This document shows, one piece after another, positions 33,780-47,500 of a stretch of 64,000 nucleotides of DNA (the stretch's first letter is position 1; the number at the start of each line of letters is the position of its first letter). Below the pieces are notes generated by a model, which was not told the DNA's origin, ran no database searches, and saw only the letters and a list, made by a program, of their open reading frames with translations. The position numbers and the translations under genes were made by a program. Origin of the DNA: Nageia nagi (Eukaryota; Pinophyta); the NCBI GenBank assembly GCA_050084985.1, contig JBITNC010000002.1, positions 17,422,001 to 17,486,000 on the forward strand. Direction: 5' to 3'.

Positions 33780-36700
33780 AATGTCATTGGTTCTTCTTTG
33801 CCATCCATAGATGCAAGTCTATATGCACCTAATCCTATTGCATTAATCACAACATATGGGCCCAGCTAATTGGGCTCAAACTTGCCTTTTATTTCATCAT
33901 TTACTGTTATTTTGTTAATATTTTCTTTCAACACTAGATCTCTTACCTTGAATTTCTTTGCTTTGATTTTCTTTCCAAATGCCCTTTTGAGTTTTGCATG
34001 GTATACCTTTTGACATTCAATGGCTTTGATTCTCTTCTCATCTAATGCTTCCAGCTATTGCAACCTTGCTTTTCTTTCATTTTCATTGGATATGTCACCT
34101 TGTAAGGAAATTCTAAGGGAGGGTATCTCCAACTCAAGTGGGACAATGGCTTCATCTCCATATACCAACAAAAATGGTGTTGCCCTAGTAGTTGTACGAA
34201 TACTAGTTCTATAAGCCCATAATGCGTATGGTAATTGCTCATGCTAATCATTCTTATATTTATCCCATGTTTTTGCAAGTATGCTCTTGATTGTCTTATT
34301 TGTGGCTTCAACTTAACCATTACCTTGAGGGTAATAGATGGAAGAAAAGGTTTGTCTAATATGAAACTTCTTGCAAAATGCCTTCATGTATTTACCTTTG
34401 AAATTTGGGCCATTGTCCATTATCAACCTTTATGGTACACCAAACCTTGTGATGATATTTTTAATGAGGAATGCAATGATTTTAGTTTAAGTGACTGATT
34501 TCATTAGGCTAGCTTCCACCCACTTAGTGGTGAATTTTGTAGCTGTGATGACAAATTTGTGTCCTTCTCTAGAGTGAGGATCATACTAATCAAATCTATG
34601 CCCCAAGTAGCAAATGACCATGGAGAAATAATAGAATGTAATCCTTGGGTAGGTTGCTTCTCTAAATTTACATGTTTTTGGCATTGTAAACAAGTTTTAA
34701 CATGAATCTTACAATCCTCTTCCATATTAGGCCAATAGTATTCAATCCTCAAAATTTTGATGTGTAGTGCTTTTGCATGGAAGTGACCACCACATAAACC
34801 ATCATGAGCTTGTTCTAAGGCAATAGGTATCTCATATTATGTTAAGCATCTCAAAAATGCACCATCAAATGATATCCTATATAAGGCTTCTCTAATTATC
34901 ACATGTCTTATTGTAGTTCTTTTCCATCTCACTTTTTCATTTCTATCAAAATTGTTAGGATCTATTTGATTTTGCAAATAATTGTAGATATCAACGTAAA
35001 AATTCTAAAAATCATTCTCTTCTATAATAAGACAATACTGAATCTCATCCATATGATCTATATAAGAAGGAGAACTTAACTTTTGAATTGTAAGGATGGT
35101 CTCTTCATATTTGATTTCAATTAGTACTAGTGTAGCTGCACTTCCCATTGCATATGCATACCTATTATTAGTTCTTGGAATATTTTGAATAGTATATCTA
35201 TCAAATTGATCCAATAAATTAGTCATCGCATCTATAAGGTTTTAAATTTTCATCCTTAGTGTTAAATAAATCATGTACTTGATTGAAAATAAGCAGGGAA
35301 ACCCCATTTATCTCTATATTTTTAATTTTCAAAATTACAACAACTTTCAATCCTAATATGAGTGCCTCATATTCAACCATATTATTTGTACAATCAAAAG
35401 CAAGCTTGTATGCCATGGGGATTACTTGATTTGTAGGAGATACCAAAATAATACCTACTTCTACTCTATGAGAATATTTTGAACCATCAAAATACGGGGT
35501 CTAGATAGTTGGATTATCTTTTGTGAGACATATGTACTCATTAGGTATCAAAATCTCATCAAAGTCATGTTACTAGTATCCCTCTATCAGGTTTGCATGC
35601 TACTAGTGATGTGGGTCACCCTGATATTTGCTTGGAAATTCTTCATAGATAATTGCCTCCCATTCTTGAGGGAAATCCACTACCAAATCTACGATTCTTG
35701 GCCTTTGACAAATTTTTATTTTACAACATTTATATTGAATTCCTATAACAACATTAGCCACTTTTGCAAGTCTACTTGGTAGATGTTGCTTAGCCATAAG
35801 ATATTTCAATGGGTTGACAGGAATAACATCAAATGTAGTGCAATATAATAAATAATGCCTCAATTTTTCAGTAGTGAAAAAAATACCATAGCAATTTTTT
35901 TCCATAGGGGTGTATCTAGTCTCATAATCAATCAATATTTTTTTTTTGTATCTTTTTGACAAAACATTATTCCTAGTGCATATAATGTGGCTAAGATGTA
36001 TAAGTAAGCAAGTTTTAAAAAATCCATAGGGACTAGGATGGGAGGATTAAGTAAATATTGTTTTATATCCTCAAATGCTTTTTGACAATTTTCATCCCAT
36101 ACAAATTTGACATCCTTTTTGAGCAAATGAGTGAATGGCCTACATTTATCTCCAAGTTGTGAAATGAATCTTCTAATTGAATTTATTTTACCTTGGAGGC
36201 TCCTTAATTATTTTAAATTTTTGGGTGGAGGCATACTAATAATGGCTTTGACTTTTTTAGGATTTGCTTCTATTCCTCTATTAGAAACCATGAATCCTAA
36301 TAATTTACCAGAAGTAACTCTAAATGCATATTTTTGAGGTTTAAGTCTTAATTTGTACCTTTGCAAAATGGTGAATACCTCTTCAAGTGCTTATAGATGA
36401 TCTTATCCTTTCTTGGATTTGACTAAAATATCATCAACATATACCTCCATGGTTTTGTGAATGTGCTCATGAAACATGGTGACAATTGCTCTTTGATATG
36501 TAGCTCCTACATTTTTAAGTACAAAAGGAATAACCATCCAACAAAAATTACCCCAAGGTGTAGTAAAAGTTATTTTATGTTGATCAACAGGGTTAATTAA
36601 AATTTGGTTATAGCCAAAAAATCCATCTATGAATGATAATGTATCATGATCGGCTATACTATCGATAATCATATCAATATTTGGTAATGGAAAATCATCT

Positions 36701-39700
36701 TGTGAAAATACATTATTAATATCATGAAAATTTGTATATACATGTATTTCACCAGTTGGCTTGGAAATAGGGACAACATTAGCCATCCAATCAAAATAGT
36801 CAATAGGCCTTATGAAACCAACATTCAAATATTTCTCTATCTCTTTCTTGACTAGTAGGGCTTGGAAGGATGCATCTTTATATGTTTTTGTTCGATTGGT
36901 TTTATGCCCTCTTTCAATGGTAGATTATGCATAATAAATGAGGGATCTAATCCTAGCATATCATCATAAGACCAAGCAAAATTCTTAAAATGCTTAATAA
37001 ACTTATTTTTGTACCTTTCTTATTGTGGAAGAGGTATGGCGACTCCAATTTATAACAATCTCTCATCATCCAAAGTGCCAATATTGATGTGCATCAACTC
37101 CTCTTATGGAAATGTAAGATCTTTTTTTTGTAATGAGGATGGCAATCTTCTATGCTTGGTACTTCATCCTTAGTTACATGTAATGGTTGAACCTGTAATA
37201 CTTCATGAAAATTGATCTCTTGACCAAAATAAGCATATTTATTAAGTATATAAGTTGGTTTACATTTCTCATTAGATTTGGGTAATTTTGAATGTGCCCC
37301 CAAGTATTCAAGAAGATCATTATTAGTACTGAAACAATCAAACTCAAGAGGTATATAATCATCAATCCATGTATCTACATCAATATCATCAGATAATCCT
37401 ATTAAATTGCATTCTTTAACAAACTTAATGGGACTCCATTTCTATTTTGCTTGCCCATCATTACCCAAGCTTATTTTTATCATTTGAGTCTTAGAGGTAT
37501 CAAGGAAAGTAGGCATTCCTTATTCAAATTTCCTTAAACTTGCCCCTTTATATTTGTAGGTTTAAACCATGTACTTATGAACAAAAGAAGAGGGAAAGCT
37601 CTTACCCGATTCAGAAGATGAAGGTATGTCCATTGAAGGGGTTTGGTTTGACTTTTTAGCTAAGGAAAAGCAGGGTTGGTCATTATTTCCATCATTATCA
37701 TGTTGCTGGTAGCCTTCTGGTAGAATAGCACACCATTGGTGGCCTTCAACAGCTAACATCCGAGGCCATCCTAAGTCTTTGATAGATGCAAACAAGTTTG
37801 TATCATTGATTTTGTAGGTTCCCATACTTGTTTTTGTGATCTGCACATATTTTTCTATATTTTCCTCTAGTGTAGGGCATTCTAAGGGTTCTATTTCATA
37901 TCATGGTAGTAACATGGTAAATTCTTTAAGATTAGAAACATTGCATAGTGCATATGGCTCAAGATATCCCATGACTATATGTACTTCACCTTGGAATTCA
38001 AACTTCAATCTACCATGTAGTGTGGAAGAGACTGCATCTATATCATGAATACAAGGTCTCCCCAAAAGTATGTTATATGATAATTTAGACTCTACAACCT
38101 AAAAGTTTGTTGCTATAGTCCTGACACCTATGGTACTCATGAGTGTAGCTATTCCTAAAGGTTTCTTTGATGAGCTATCATAAGCCCTAATCCTAAAAGT
38201 AGCTTCTTCTAGCAAAGGAATCTCTAGACCTTTCTCTCGCAATTGAATCAAAAAATTATTAGAACATACATTTACAACTAATCCATTATCTACCATTATT
38301 CATTTTATTTCCCATCCATCAACCATAGGTGTGATATATAAAGCTGAACATTCAATATACAATTCTTGATTGATCTTCTTAGATTTGTAAAAAGAAATAG
38401 CATCACATTCCTTAATGGTTCTATTTTTTTCAAAAAACATAATAGCTGAAATATTATTAGGGACGATTGCATTTTTAAACAAGGAATATAATATATCCCT
38501 ATGAACTTGAGATGTAGAAATAAGATCATATAAACTAATTTTGCAAGTGTATGTTTCAATTGATCAATCATGCTATAAACTTTAAGATCATGTGGGATAC
38601 TTACTTGTTTAGTTGTAATCAAATTTGGAACATTACACGAGCATCCTCTTCTTAAGTTAGCACAAACCTCCTTGTCCAATGAAATGATATTGATTGTAGG
38701 TCCTTGGTTGGCAAGGCTTTCATTAATTGTATATCTTCCTTTCTCCACAAGCTCCAATATTTTTGTCTCTAATGTCTTGCAAAAATTTGTAGCATGCCCT
38801 TTTTGTTGATGGTAGGTACAATAGGTATCAAAGCATCCCATAGGAGTATTATCATCTTGAGAAGAGTGCTCAAGGGGATGTAAAAGTCCTCTTTTCATTT
38901 GATCCCTCAAAATAATGCATGGTTTTACCAAAAATGTATATGAGTTCTTTTTTGTAGTTTGAAATCTTTGCATCTTTGGAGAGGAACTAGGTCTATCCAT
39001 TGTATGTATCAATTTTTTAGCTTTCATTGCATATGTTTTTTGAGTGTCTCAGACAAAGGGATTAGGTGCATATTTAAGCTCACTTAAAGCTAATAATGCC
39101 TTATCTTTTTGTAACAATTATCGAATTACTACTTCAAAACTAATATATTTAGCACTAGGAGTATGCAAATTAAGAACAGGTATAATAGATTCATGAAAAA
39201 TAACACAAATTTCATGTTCATCTAATTTACTTTGAATAGATTTCCATACCTTTTTAAAGCATGAAACATACTTCTCTAGGGTTCCATTGCTTTCTTATCG
39301 AATTGCACATAATTTGGATATATTGGCCTATGAATGCTTTGACTAAGGTCTTAAACAAATCAATTGAATTCCTAGGTAGAGTATAGAACCATTAACTATC
39401 ATCCCCTTTCAGACTCTTTAGGAAGAATTTTACCATCAATCTCTCCTTCGATCTTAGCTTCAATAAGCACTCCTCCTGAAAGCTAATGAGATGTTATTTG
39501 GGATCTTGTTCACCACTAAACATCTCAAACTTGGGGGCCTTATGTTCAGGTGGTAGGGAAAAATTATGGATATCATCTATCAAGGGTGATGTGAAGATGC
39601 CATCATATTCATTCAGATGTTATGGTTGTGAGATGTTAGAAGGCACAACTTGAATAGTAGGACCAGATGTGGAGCTTCTTGTACCAATCTATGTATTCAA

Positions 39701-39790
39701 TGGTTTATGCATCTCTAGCATATTTTTGTTCATATTTTGCATTAGGGAAAGGAATGCTAGATCCATTTCTACATTGTAACAGGAATGCAC
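33780..39790 (-). pseudogene. gypsy gag-pol, degenerate
   Basis: gag about 39560-38600 (APKFEMFSGEQDP, later YCTYHQQKGHATNFC); aspartic protease about 38300-37950 (VDNGLVVNVC, IRAYDSS, NILLGRPCIHD); RT 36830-36400 with YVDDILVKS; RNase H 36126-35603 (KFVWDENCQKAFEDIK); archaeal-type RNase H 35446-35005 (FDCTNNMVEYEALILGL); integrase zinc region and core 34752-34042 (YYWPNMEEDC..HV..C..CQ, HSIISPWSFATWGID). VDNG at the protease active site and the aRNH order are typical of this lineage. Multiple stops and frameshifts, no intact ORF. Confidence 0.88.
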
Positions 39791-39860
39791 GATGCTAGTG
39801 GTGTATACTTGTAAGAGAAAACTTGTGAGATCTTATCGATATGATAAGATAAATCGAGTA

Positions 39861-39873
39861 GTCAGGTTCACCA
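39861..39873 (-). other. gypsy primer-binding site
   Basis: Minus strand TGGTGAACCTGAC begins three bases inside the 5' LTR; it starts with TGG, as required to pair with a tRNA CCA end. I cannot assign the tRNA. Confidence 0.5.
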
Positions 39874-39876
39874 AAA

Positions 39877-40505
39877 TGTAGACCCGAAATAATGCGATTA
39901 ATTATTTATGGGGGTTAATTAATGCACTATTGGTCTACCTATTTCTTACTGTCTCATATATATGAAATATGGTAATAATGAGTAAAATACATACATTTAT
40001 TCTTAATTTATATCATATATTTATTCCGTTATGAGAAACATACATGAAAGACAAGCATACATTCATTCAATTGCACATCGTTGGGGCTTAATATTAAGCA
40101 ATATAACAGATGCAATAAAGAATGTAGGGATGAGCGAACAAAAGAATCATCAGATAGCACACATAAGATATAACTTACGGATAATATTTGTGCATAATAG
40201 AGTGATGTATCATGTGCTAGAATCTCTCTAAGATCCTCCTCATATTCATTTTCTCGTAACCTCCTCCTCTTTCGGAGATGATGTGGAGATGCTTTTTCGA
40301 TCATCTTTGATGCCTTTATATATGACAACATATTTATATGACTTAGATCTTTTTGACCCCTTGTACATGTCACAAGGGTCCATTACATAAATTACATAGC
40401 TTTAACATAAATTTGGATATTATTTAACCCTTTTTTACATAATACATCATTGAGACTCTAAAATGAATTATTTAATAAATAATAATTCATTTCTAGGTGT
40501 CTATA
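39877..40505 (-). repeat. gypsy 5' LTR
   Basis: TGTAGACCCGAAATAATG to GGTGTCTATA, paired with 31481-32125. An internal indel relative to the other LTR near 40085. Confidence 0.92.
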
Positions 40506-40622
40506 CTATCTATTTAGTAATTCATATACAACCTACTTATAACTTCACAAGAGTTACATTCTAACTTTTACATAGGATCTTAAGGCTTGTATATACATTT
40601 AGTTCAAATTACATTAGATATG

Positions 40623-41401
40623 TCATCTAAGATATATAGTATAATAAAAGTTACAATTACACAACAACCTAGTTGTAGTGTATTTGCAACTTACATTAAT
40701 GAAGCTTTGACCAAATAGTCTTATAAGATCTAACAGTATATCAAAGGAATTATCTTCTAAAGGATATAAGTTGATCCAATATTCATTATATACCATTGAT
40801 AGTATCTTATATAGTCTTTCTTTCTCTAATTGAGTTTTTAGATAATCTTTTCCTATCATACATTTGAGGCTTTCCTTATATTCTTCATAGTTCACTTCAC
40901 AGTTTTTCTTTGGTGTTTCATCATTTTTAGAATTTGATCTTTCATTTTTTTCTTTTGAACTTTTATTTTTCTTAATTTCTTTTATGTATTCATTTCAATA
41001 TCTTTTATTTCTTCTTTCTTGGTCTCCAACTATTCATCATCTTCTAGTCCTTCTATAGGTTCTATCTCATTTTCCATTGCATTTTAATTATTATAGTTCT
41101 CTTCCATATCTTTTGTTGCTAAAATCTAGAATGGATTTTGATAACAAGGTTTTATTGTATCTGCAACTAAACTTGGAGTTAGGTTTTGTGCTATAGTTGT
41201 GATTGAATTTGGAGTTGAATTTTGCATCGTAGCTATGAATGAAATTGGAGGTGATTTTTTTTTTACTTAATATGTGTTCTCTTGCCAAATGGCTAATTTC
41301 TCTATATCCATTACAACAAATGGGAATATCTTTATAGATAACCTCATATTCTTAGGATTCATTTTCATAATTAAAAAAAATTTGTTTAGGAAGCTCTTTA
41401 G
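40623..41401 (-). pseudogene. LINE ORF1, second half (decayed zinc knuckle)
   Basis: Continues the protein begun at 50297, interrupted by the 41.4-kb LTR element. Frames read LPKQIFFNYEN, then YKDIPICCNGYREISHLAREH, a CCHC knuckle with two Cys replaced, as expected after a DUF4283 domain. An acidic/lysine-rich tail follows (MENEIEPIEGLEDDE) to the end of the frame at 40623. Several stops. No reverse transcriptase ORF2 seen next to it. Confidence 0.6.
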
Positions 41402-41906
41402 TGTTGGAATGTATAATGCATTATTGTAAAGGTTTGTATTAAATTTTTTATGTAAATTCACTAATACTTAAGGGTATCATTTGATACCTTAAGTATTTAA
41501 GTGAATATGATAATGTAACTTGTCCTAAACTCCATGTCATGAGCATGCCCCTTGGGTAAAAGGATGTGCATGTCATGCTTTTGTATATTGGATAAAAGGG
41601 TGATCCAAAGAGGGATTTTGTCCTATAAATAGAAGGATCCCTCTTTGTGATCACACACCAATTATGGAGTAAAATTATGCTATAGGATAGAAGTGTAGGA
41701 GTTAAGATTATAAGGATTGTAAGAGAGTTGTATTTGTGATTGAAGTAAAGATCTAGTTAGTGGATGTACTCCTAGTTGGAGGAACCACTTTACATCTTGA
41801 GTTACTTTGTGAGATTGTCTTATTTATGAATTTGTTAGATGTGAATGAGAGCTTTTATGTGATCTTGGTAGTTTAGGATTGTTCTTGTTATAGTTCAATT
41901 CTCTCA
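41402..41906 (+). repeat. 5' LTR of the 41.4-kb element
   Basis: 505 bp, TGTTGGAATGTATAATGC to CTCTCA. TATA box CTATAAATAG at 41623-41632. Confidence 0.92.
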
Positions 41907-41908
41907 TT

Positions 41909-41920
41909 TGATATCAAAGC
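41909..41920 (+). other. decayed primer-binding site
   Basis: TGATATCAAAGC against the intact TGGTATCAGAGC of the relatives: two G-to-A changes. Followed by several copies of ttggtgtg(g/a)aagctcttc. Confidence 0.75.
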
Positions 41921-42574
41921 TTGGTGTGGAAGCTCTTCTTCTTGGTGTGAAAGCTCTTTTTCTTGGTGTGGAAGCTCTTCTTAATGTGAAAGCTCTTCTT
42001 CATTCAATTTTAAGGTCTTGGTGAGGTAAATTCAAGAGAAGGTATAACCTCCTTCATATAATATTTTTCATTTTTTGTTTTTTTGGCTTATGTCACTAAT
42101 GATACTAACATATCTTGAGTTATGTGTTGGCTAATTTATTTTGCAAAAAAAAAGGCTAAAAATAGAAATATAATGCTTTTAGTTATACTAAACTCTAGTG
42201 AGCATGTTGATAATTTTCTATTAAAGAGATTAGTATATAAATTTGCTATATATATATATTTATTTATTTATTTTGACCATTTATTGTTGAATAGAAGAGG
42301 TAGTTATCATTTTTTTTTTTAAAAAAAAATTGATTAGAAGCTTATGTATCTTTACATATAGTTTTATTTAAAAAAAAACAAAGCATTATTTGTTACCTAC
42401 ATAAGAGGATAATAGTGTATAATATTTTACTACCCTTTTTTTAGCATTTTTTTTCCTAGCTAATATAAAAAAAGGAAGGAATATTTTTCTTATGGATCTT
42501 TTTTTTTCGAATCTATATTTTTTTAACAAAAACCCTTTACCAAAAAAAAAGGGTAGATTCATTTAAAAAAAAAA

Positions 42575-42895
42575 TCATGCTAGCAGCCCATCGTAGTCGC
42601 AACCTATCGCCTATTGGCCCACAGCTATTGCGACCTATCACTTGGCAACCTATCGTTGTTGGTAACCTATTGTTGTAACCCCCATCGAGGTGGCAACCTT
42701 GTCGTAATTACGGCTTGCATCCATGACCCTATCGTAGTTACAACCTACCATCGTGGCCCTCACCGTGCTAACGACCCTACCGTAGTCATGGCCTCCATGC
42801 ACCCCCCTCAATCACCTCTGCCAGTGTGGTCCACCATAGTGCCTCTCTTCTCCTATGCAACCTCTACCTCCCTTTGCTCCTAAAACCTTGAAATT
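42575..42895 (+). other. GC-richer degenerate repeat cassette in leader
   Basis: Built from repeats of an element like gaccctatcgtagtt(g)caacc, about 18-22 bp each and much varied. Unlike the AT-rich flanks. No supported coding; its open frame is a by-product of the repeats. Not shared with the relatives' leaders. Confidence 0.55.
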
Positions 42896-43889
42896 TTTTT
42901 ACATAGTCCTTTTTTTCAAAAAAAATTGTGTCCCTTCTTTTAATCAGTCACATTTGATTTGTTGGGTTGCTTACATGCTTTGTTTTTCATCTTAAGGGGC
43001 TCTCATGATCTAGTTGTGCATTTATTTTATTGCTTGCAAGAAAACTTATCATCATTATTGCCTACTTTAAATGCTTAGAGTGTTTAAGGGAATTTCATGT
43101 GCCTTAATGACTTAGTGTGCTTAGAAGAAAAATGCATTAATGGCTGAGTCAAAGTGTTTACTTTTTCAAATATGCCAATTTTTTTTTGAGAAGATATTTT
43201 ACTTAAGTATATTTTTTAATGTCAAAATTAATGTTTTACTTGACATTAAAAGGTAATGCTTAGATGTATTTATGATCATCATTGCTAAGTGTTAAATATT
43301 AAAATGTAAATTACTTCTTTATGATATTATGATAGGTATTTTTTTACCTTGAAGTAAAAGTACATTTGCAGTTACTTAATTTTTTTTTTTAAGTACTTAT
43401 CATATTGCTTAAAGATCATTTTAAAGTAAAAGAAGGGGGAAATATTTCTGAAATTCTTTTACTTTAAAATTTTTAGGGACTTATATTTTTTAAGTAAATA
43501 ATGCATACTTAGAACTTACAAATTTTAAGTTAAAATAATAATGCATGCTTAGTACATAAGTTGGAATAATGCATGCTTAGTACTTAAGTTGGAATAATGT
43601 ATGTTTATTACTTAAGTTATGATGCTTTTTACTTCCTTATGCAAGTTATGGGAATGTTACATGGTATACTTGATGGGATATCTTCAAGTTATGCATGTTT
43701 ATACTTGAGTATTTTGTTTATGCTTAAGTATTTATTCCTTATGCAAAGTTGATAAATAAACTTGTGCAAAAATAGGAATGATGTAAAGATGTCATTTAAG
43801 GGTTGGTAAACAAAACCCATTGTACACTTAGGTTTCAAAATAAATGGATGATGTTTTTATTTATGCTCTTTACTTCATATTTCATTTTT

Positions 43890-44380
43890 TGCTTATGCAA
43901 ATAAAAATGCAAACATTGATATGAACAACCCTCTAAAATGAACACATCTGCATGTACATTTCGTAACATTACTTGTTTGGAGAGCCATGAGGTGAGGATA
44001 GGTGTACTGGAGCCTTTAAGTTCAACGATCCAAGTGGTGAAAAGTTTGTACTTCTTAATTACTCTTAAGTCCTCTGTTGGTCTGGATATAACTCTATTAG
44101 GTGGATAGGTATGTATGTAGTGATACCACATATTCGCACATCCATTCAAGGATTATCCTAATAACCTAGGAAAAAATTTGAAACCTAATCAAGATTAATA
44201 ATTTGGTAAATCTAATAAATGTTGAAACCTTAGAAAATAGCTAGTACTTCTCTTTATGAGAGTATATTACTGTTGGAGGGGAATTGGTTGAGGATTGATA
44301 GGATTTGGGATCCTCTTATGTGGGCATCCAGGTGAAGGCCTAATTTTAGACAAGAAAATAAACCTCAACAATGTCACTCT
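43890..44380 (+). other. conserved leader block, 41.4-kb element copy
   Basis: Matches the blocks at 15720-16170 and 21720-22180 (reverse strand) and 63510-63990. Hairpin at 44245-44263 (acttctc / gagagt arms). Ends about 200 bases before the gag ATG. Confidence 0.7.
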
Positions 44381-44578
44381 ACATCTATGATTTTTGAGAT
44401 GAGAAATATATTTGGGTACATGGGTTATTATTTGAGTTGTAAAATATTTGCACTTGTGAATCAAATCAAGTATATCTTTAGTGTTAAATGTAACATGTAT
44501 ATTTATTTGGTCAAAATTTAACATTTAATATTATTTATTGAAAACACATGCTTATTATTTCATATTTTTATGTAGCAA

Positions 44579-47500
44579 ATGGGAGAATCCTTTTTACCCA
44601 AACACATTCTTGATGGTTCCAACTATGGGATTTGAGAACCTCAGATAAGAGCCAAATTGCAGGCAAGGAAGATTTGGTAAACAGGGAATGAGAATCTTAT
44701 ACCTCTTATAAATGAGAAGGCATTAGAGGCTTACAACACAAAGAATGAGTTGGTAACCTCTATGATTTATCGTGAAGTTTTAGATGATGTGCTCCTGATG
44801 ATTTTCTCTTCAACCTCAGCAAAGGAAGCATGGGATAAGCTTAAGCGAATCTACCTTGGTTCAAACTTTTAAAGAATGTTTACCATTCTCCAAAAGTTGT
44901 TTCAATCTCATCATTAACCTAAAGACCCAACTTGTTGCTTGTGGATGCAATTGGATTAATGATGAGTTCATGGTCTTCATCATTCTTCAAATCCTCTCTT
45001 CAAAATTTGAAAACTTTGTAACAGTTATGATAGTAAGGCTTGATGATGAAGAAATCATCTCCCTTGAGAACCTTTCAAGGCACCTATTAAAGCATGAGAA
45101 AACCCTTAATGATTGATTTCTTCTCTTAAGGATAATAACGTTGCTTTTGAAGTAACTAAAACTCTTTTCAAGAAGTTTAACTATCAAAAGAAATCCTACC
45201 CTTTTTCCTCCAAAAGATTTAAAAAAAGAAGCAATGGCTACAACAGCAATAAGAATAATAAAAACAATAACCATAGTAAAGAGATGGAAAAGGAAAAGCA
45301 AACACTCTTTATCCTAAGGAAAAGTTTAATGGTAATTGCAACTATCATGGCATTCAAGATCATAAAGAAGTTAATTATTACAAAAAGAAAAGAGAGAAAA
45401 AGTGCAAAGGTAATAGAAATGTAAATAACTACAAAGAAAAGAAAAATACTTATGTTGGTTTTGCTACGACACTCTACTCCATGTCTCGTATTTTTTAATC
45501 TAAATGGATTGTTGACTCTGGTTACACTAATCACCTATGCTTTGAAAAAGAAAAGTTTAAAAACTTTCACGAGTATAAGAAGGATGCGGTTATGATAGGT
45601 GATAACTTTACCCTTAAAGTCCAAGGAATTGGGAGTGTGCTAATTCATGAAAAAGTTCTTGAAAATGTTATCTATGTTCCTAAGTTAAGGATGAACCTTC
45701 TCTCTATGATCCAAGTTACAGAAAAGGGTACTCTTTTGAGTTTGACTCTCAATTATGGTGCATTAAGAAAGGACTTTCCACTTTGGTTAAAGGATCAGTG
45801 AAAGATAACCTCTACGTTATGGATCAAGTTCCATCAAAGTTGTGTCTTGCTTCTAGTGTGTGTTCTAAAAGCAATCTTTGGTACCATCATTTAGGGCACC
45901 TTAACCACAAGTGTATTCAAGTCATGAAAGACCAAGAACTTGTGGAATGTTTATCTTCAATTTCTCCTTCAGTTGGTCTATGAAAGAATTGCATTCTTGG
46001 TAAGATGCATAGATAAAAGTTTGAAAAAGATAAGGCAACAAAAGCATCTCAACCTCTTTAACTTATGCATTTAGATTTGATGGGTCCATTTTAGACTAAG
46101 TCACTTGGAGGAGCATATTACATCTTGACATTCATTGATAACTTTAGTAGGATGACATTTGGGTATCTACTTAAGCACAAAGATCAAACCTTTGAAAGTT
46201 TTAAGATTTTTAAGGCCTTTATTGAAAATCAAACTAACCTTAAAATCAAGATGTTGAGATCAGATAATGGAAGAGAATATAACAATAATGAGTTCAATGA
46301 CTATTATGCTAAGTATGGAATTAAGAGGTAGTTTATGATTCCTTACACTCTTCAACCAAATGATGTTGCTAAAAAGAAAAATAGAATAATTATGAAGATG
46401 GCTAGATGCATGTTGGGTAATCTTTCTAAATTCTTATGGGGTGAAGTTGTAAGCATTACTATCTACACCTTGAATAGGTGTCCCACAAAAGTCATTTAGA
46501 GTAAAACTCCTATTGAGACATGATTAGAAAGAAAAACTAACATTTCTCACTTTAAGATGTTTGGTTGTGAAGCATTCTCTTACATTATTTTCGAGAAAAG
46601 GAAGAAATTGGACAAAAGAGATGAAAAATGCATCTTTGTAGGTTATGACAATCAACATAGAGGCTACCCTTCTTTTCAACCTATAAAGCAGTATTCATTT
46701 CAAGGGATGTAAAGTTCAATGAACTTCTTGAAAAATCTGCTTCTAATGAGGATGTTGATGATCTAGAGGACTCTTTAGTTGCTCCTAGCTGGTTGGATAT
46801 TGATGTAGATAAGTCACCTTAAGAATAAAATTCTTCAACATAAAGGGTAACAAAAAGCATGACCTTGAACAAATATTTAATTACCAATATTGACAACAAG
46901 CATGAGCCCTCAACCTTTAAAGAAGCTTCTAAGCACGAGTGCTAGATGGAAGCTATGAAAGTCGAGTATAAGGTGCTTATAAAAAATAAAACTTGGGACT
47001 TAGTTTCTTATCCCAATAAAAATAATGTGATTGGTAATAAGTGGATCTACAAGGTCAAGTTCAATTCAGTAGGAGATATTAAGAAATACAAAGTAAGGTT
47101 AGTAGCTAAAGGTTTTGCTCAAAAATATGATGTAGATTATGAGAAAACCTTTGCTCCTATGGCAAAGATGCCTACTGTAAGAGTTATCTTTGCTCTTTCT
47201 GTAGCTCAAGGATGGAAAGTTTTTCAACTTGACGTTAAGAGTGCATTTCTCAATAATGATTTAGATATGAAAATCTTCATGAATCAACCAGAAAGGTTTA
47301 TTATGAAAGGCAAAGAGTCCTTTATGTGCAAGCTAAAGAAGTCTTTGTATGGACTTAATCAAGCACCTTGAGCCTGGTACAGAAAGATTTCAGAGTACTT
47401 TGTAGACATTAGATTCTCCAAGTGTTTTTCTAACTCCGATCTATATGTGCTCAATCAAGGAAAAGATATGATCTTGATTCTCCTTTATGTGGATGATCTT

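Larger units (their letters stand above)
31481..40505 (-). mobile_element. Ty3/gypsy element, Tat/Ogre type, degenerate
   Basis: Perfect CTATC duplication (31476-31480 and 40506-40510). LTRs of 645 bp (31481-32125, 3' LTR) and 629 bp (39877-40505, 5' LTR) with TGTAGAC...GTCTACA termini, partly mutated. Domains right to left: gag, protease, RT, RNase H, a second (archaeal-type) RNase H, integrase, then tandem repeats and a polypurine tract. The second RNase H and the tandem repeats before the 3' LTR are features of the Tat/Ogre lineage. All domains carry stops or frame changes. Confidence 0.92.

Noticed and set aside
42614-42883. 89-codon ORF in the 41.4-kb leader
   Set aside because: Entirely made of degenerate cgtagt-type repeats; the frame is a repeat artefact.
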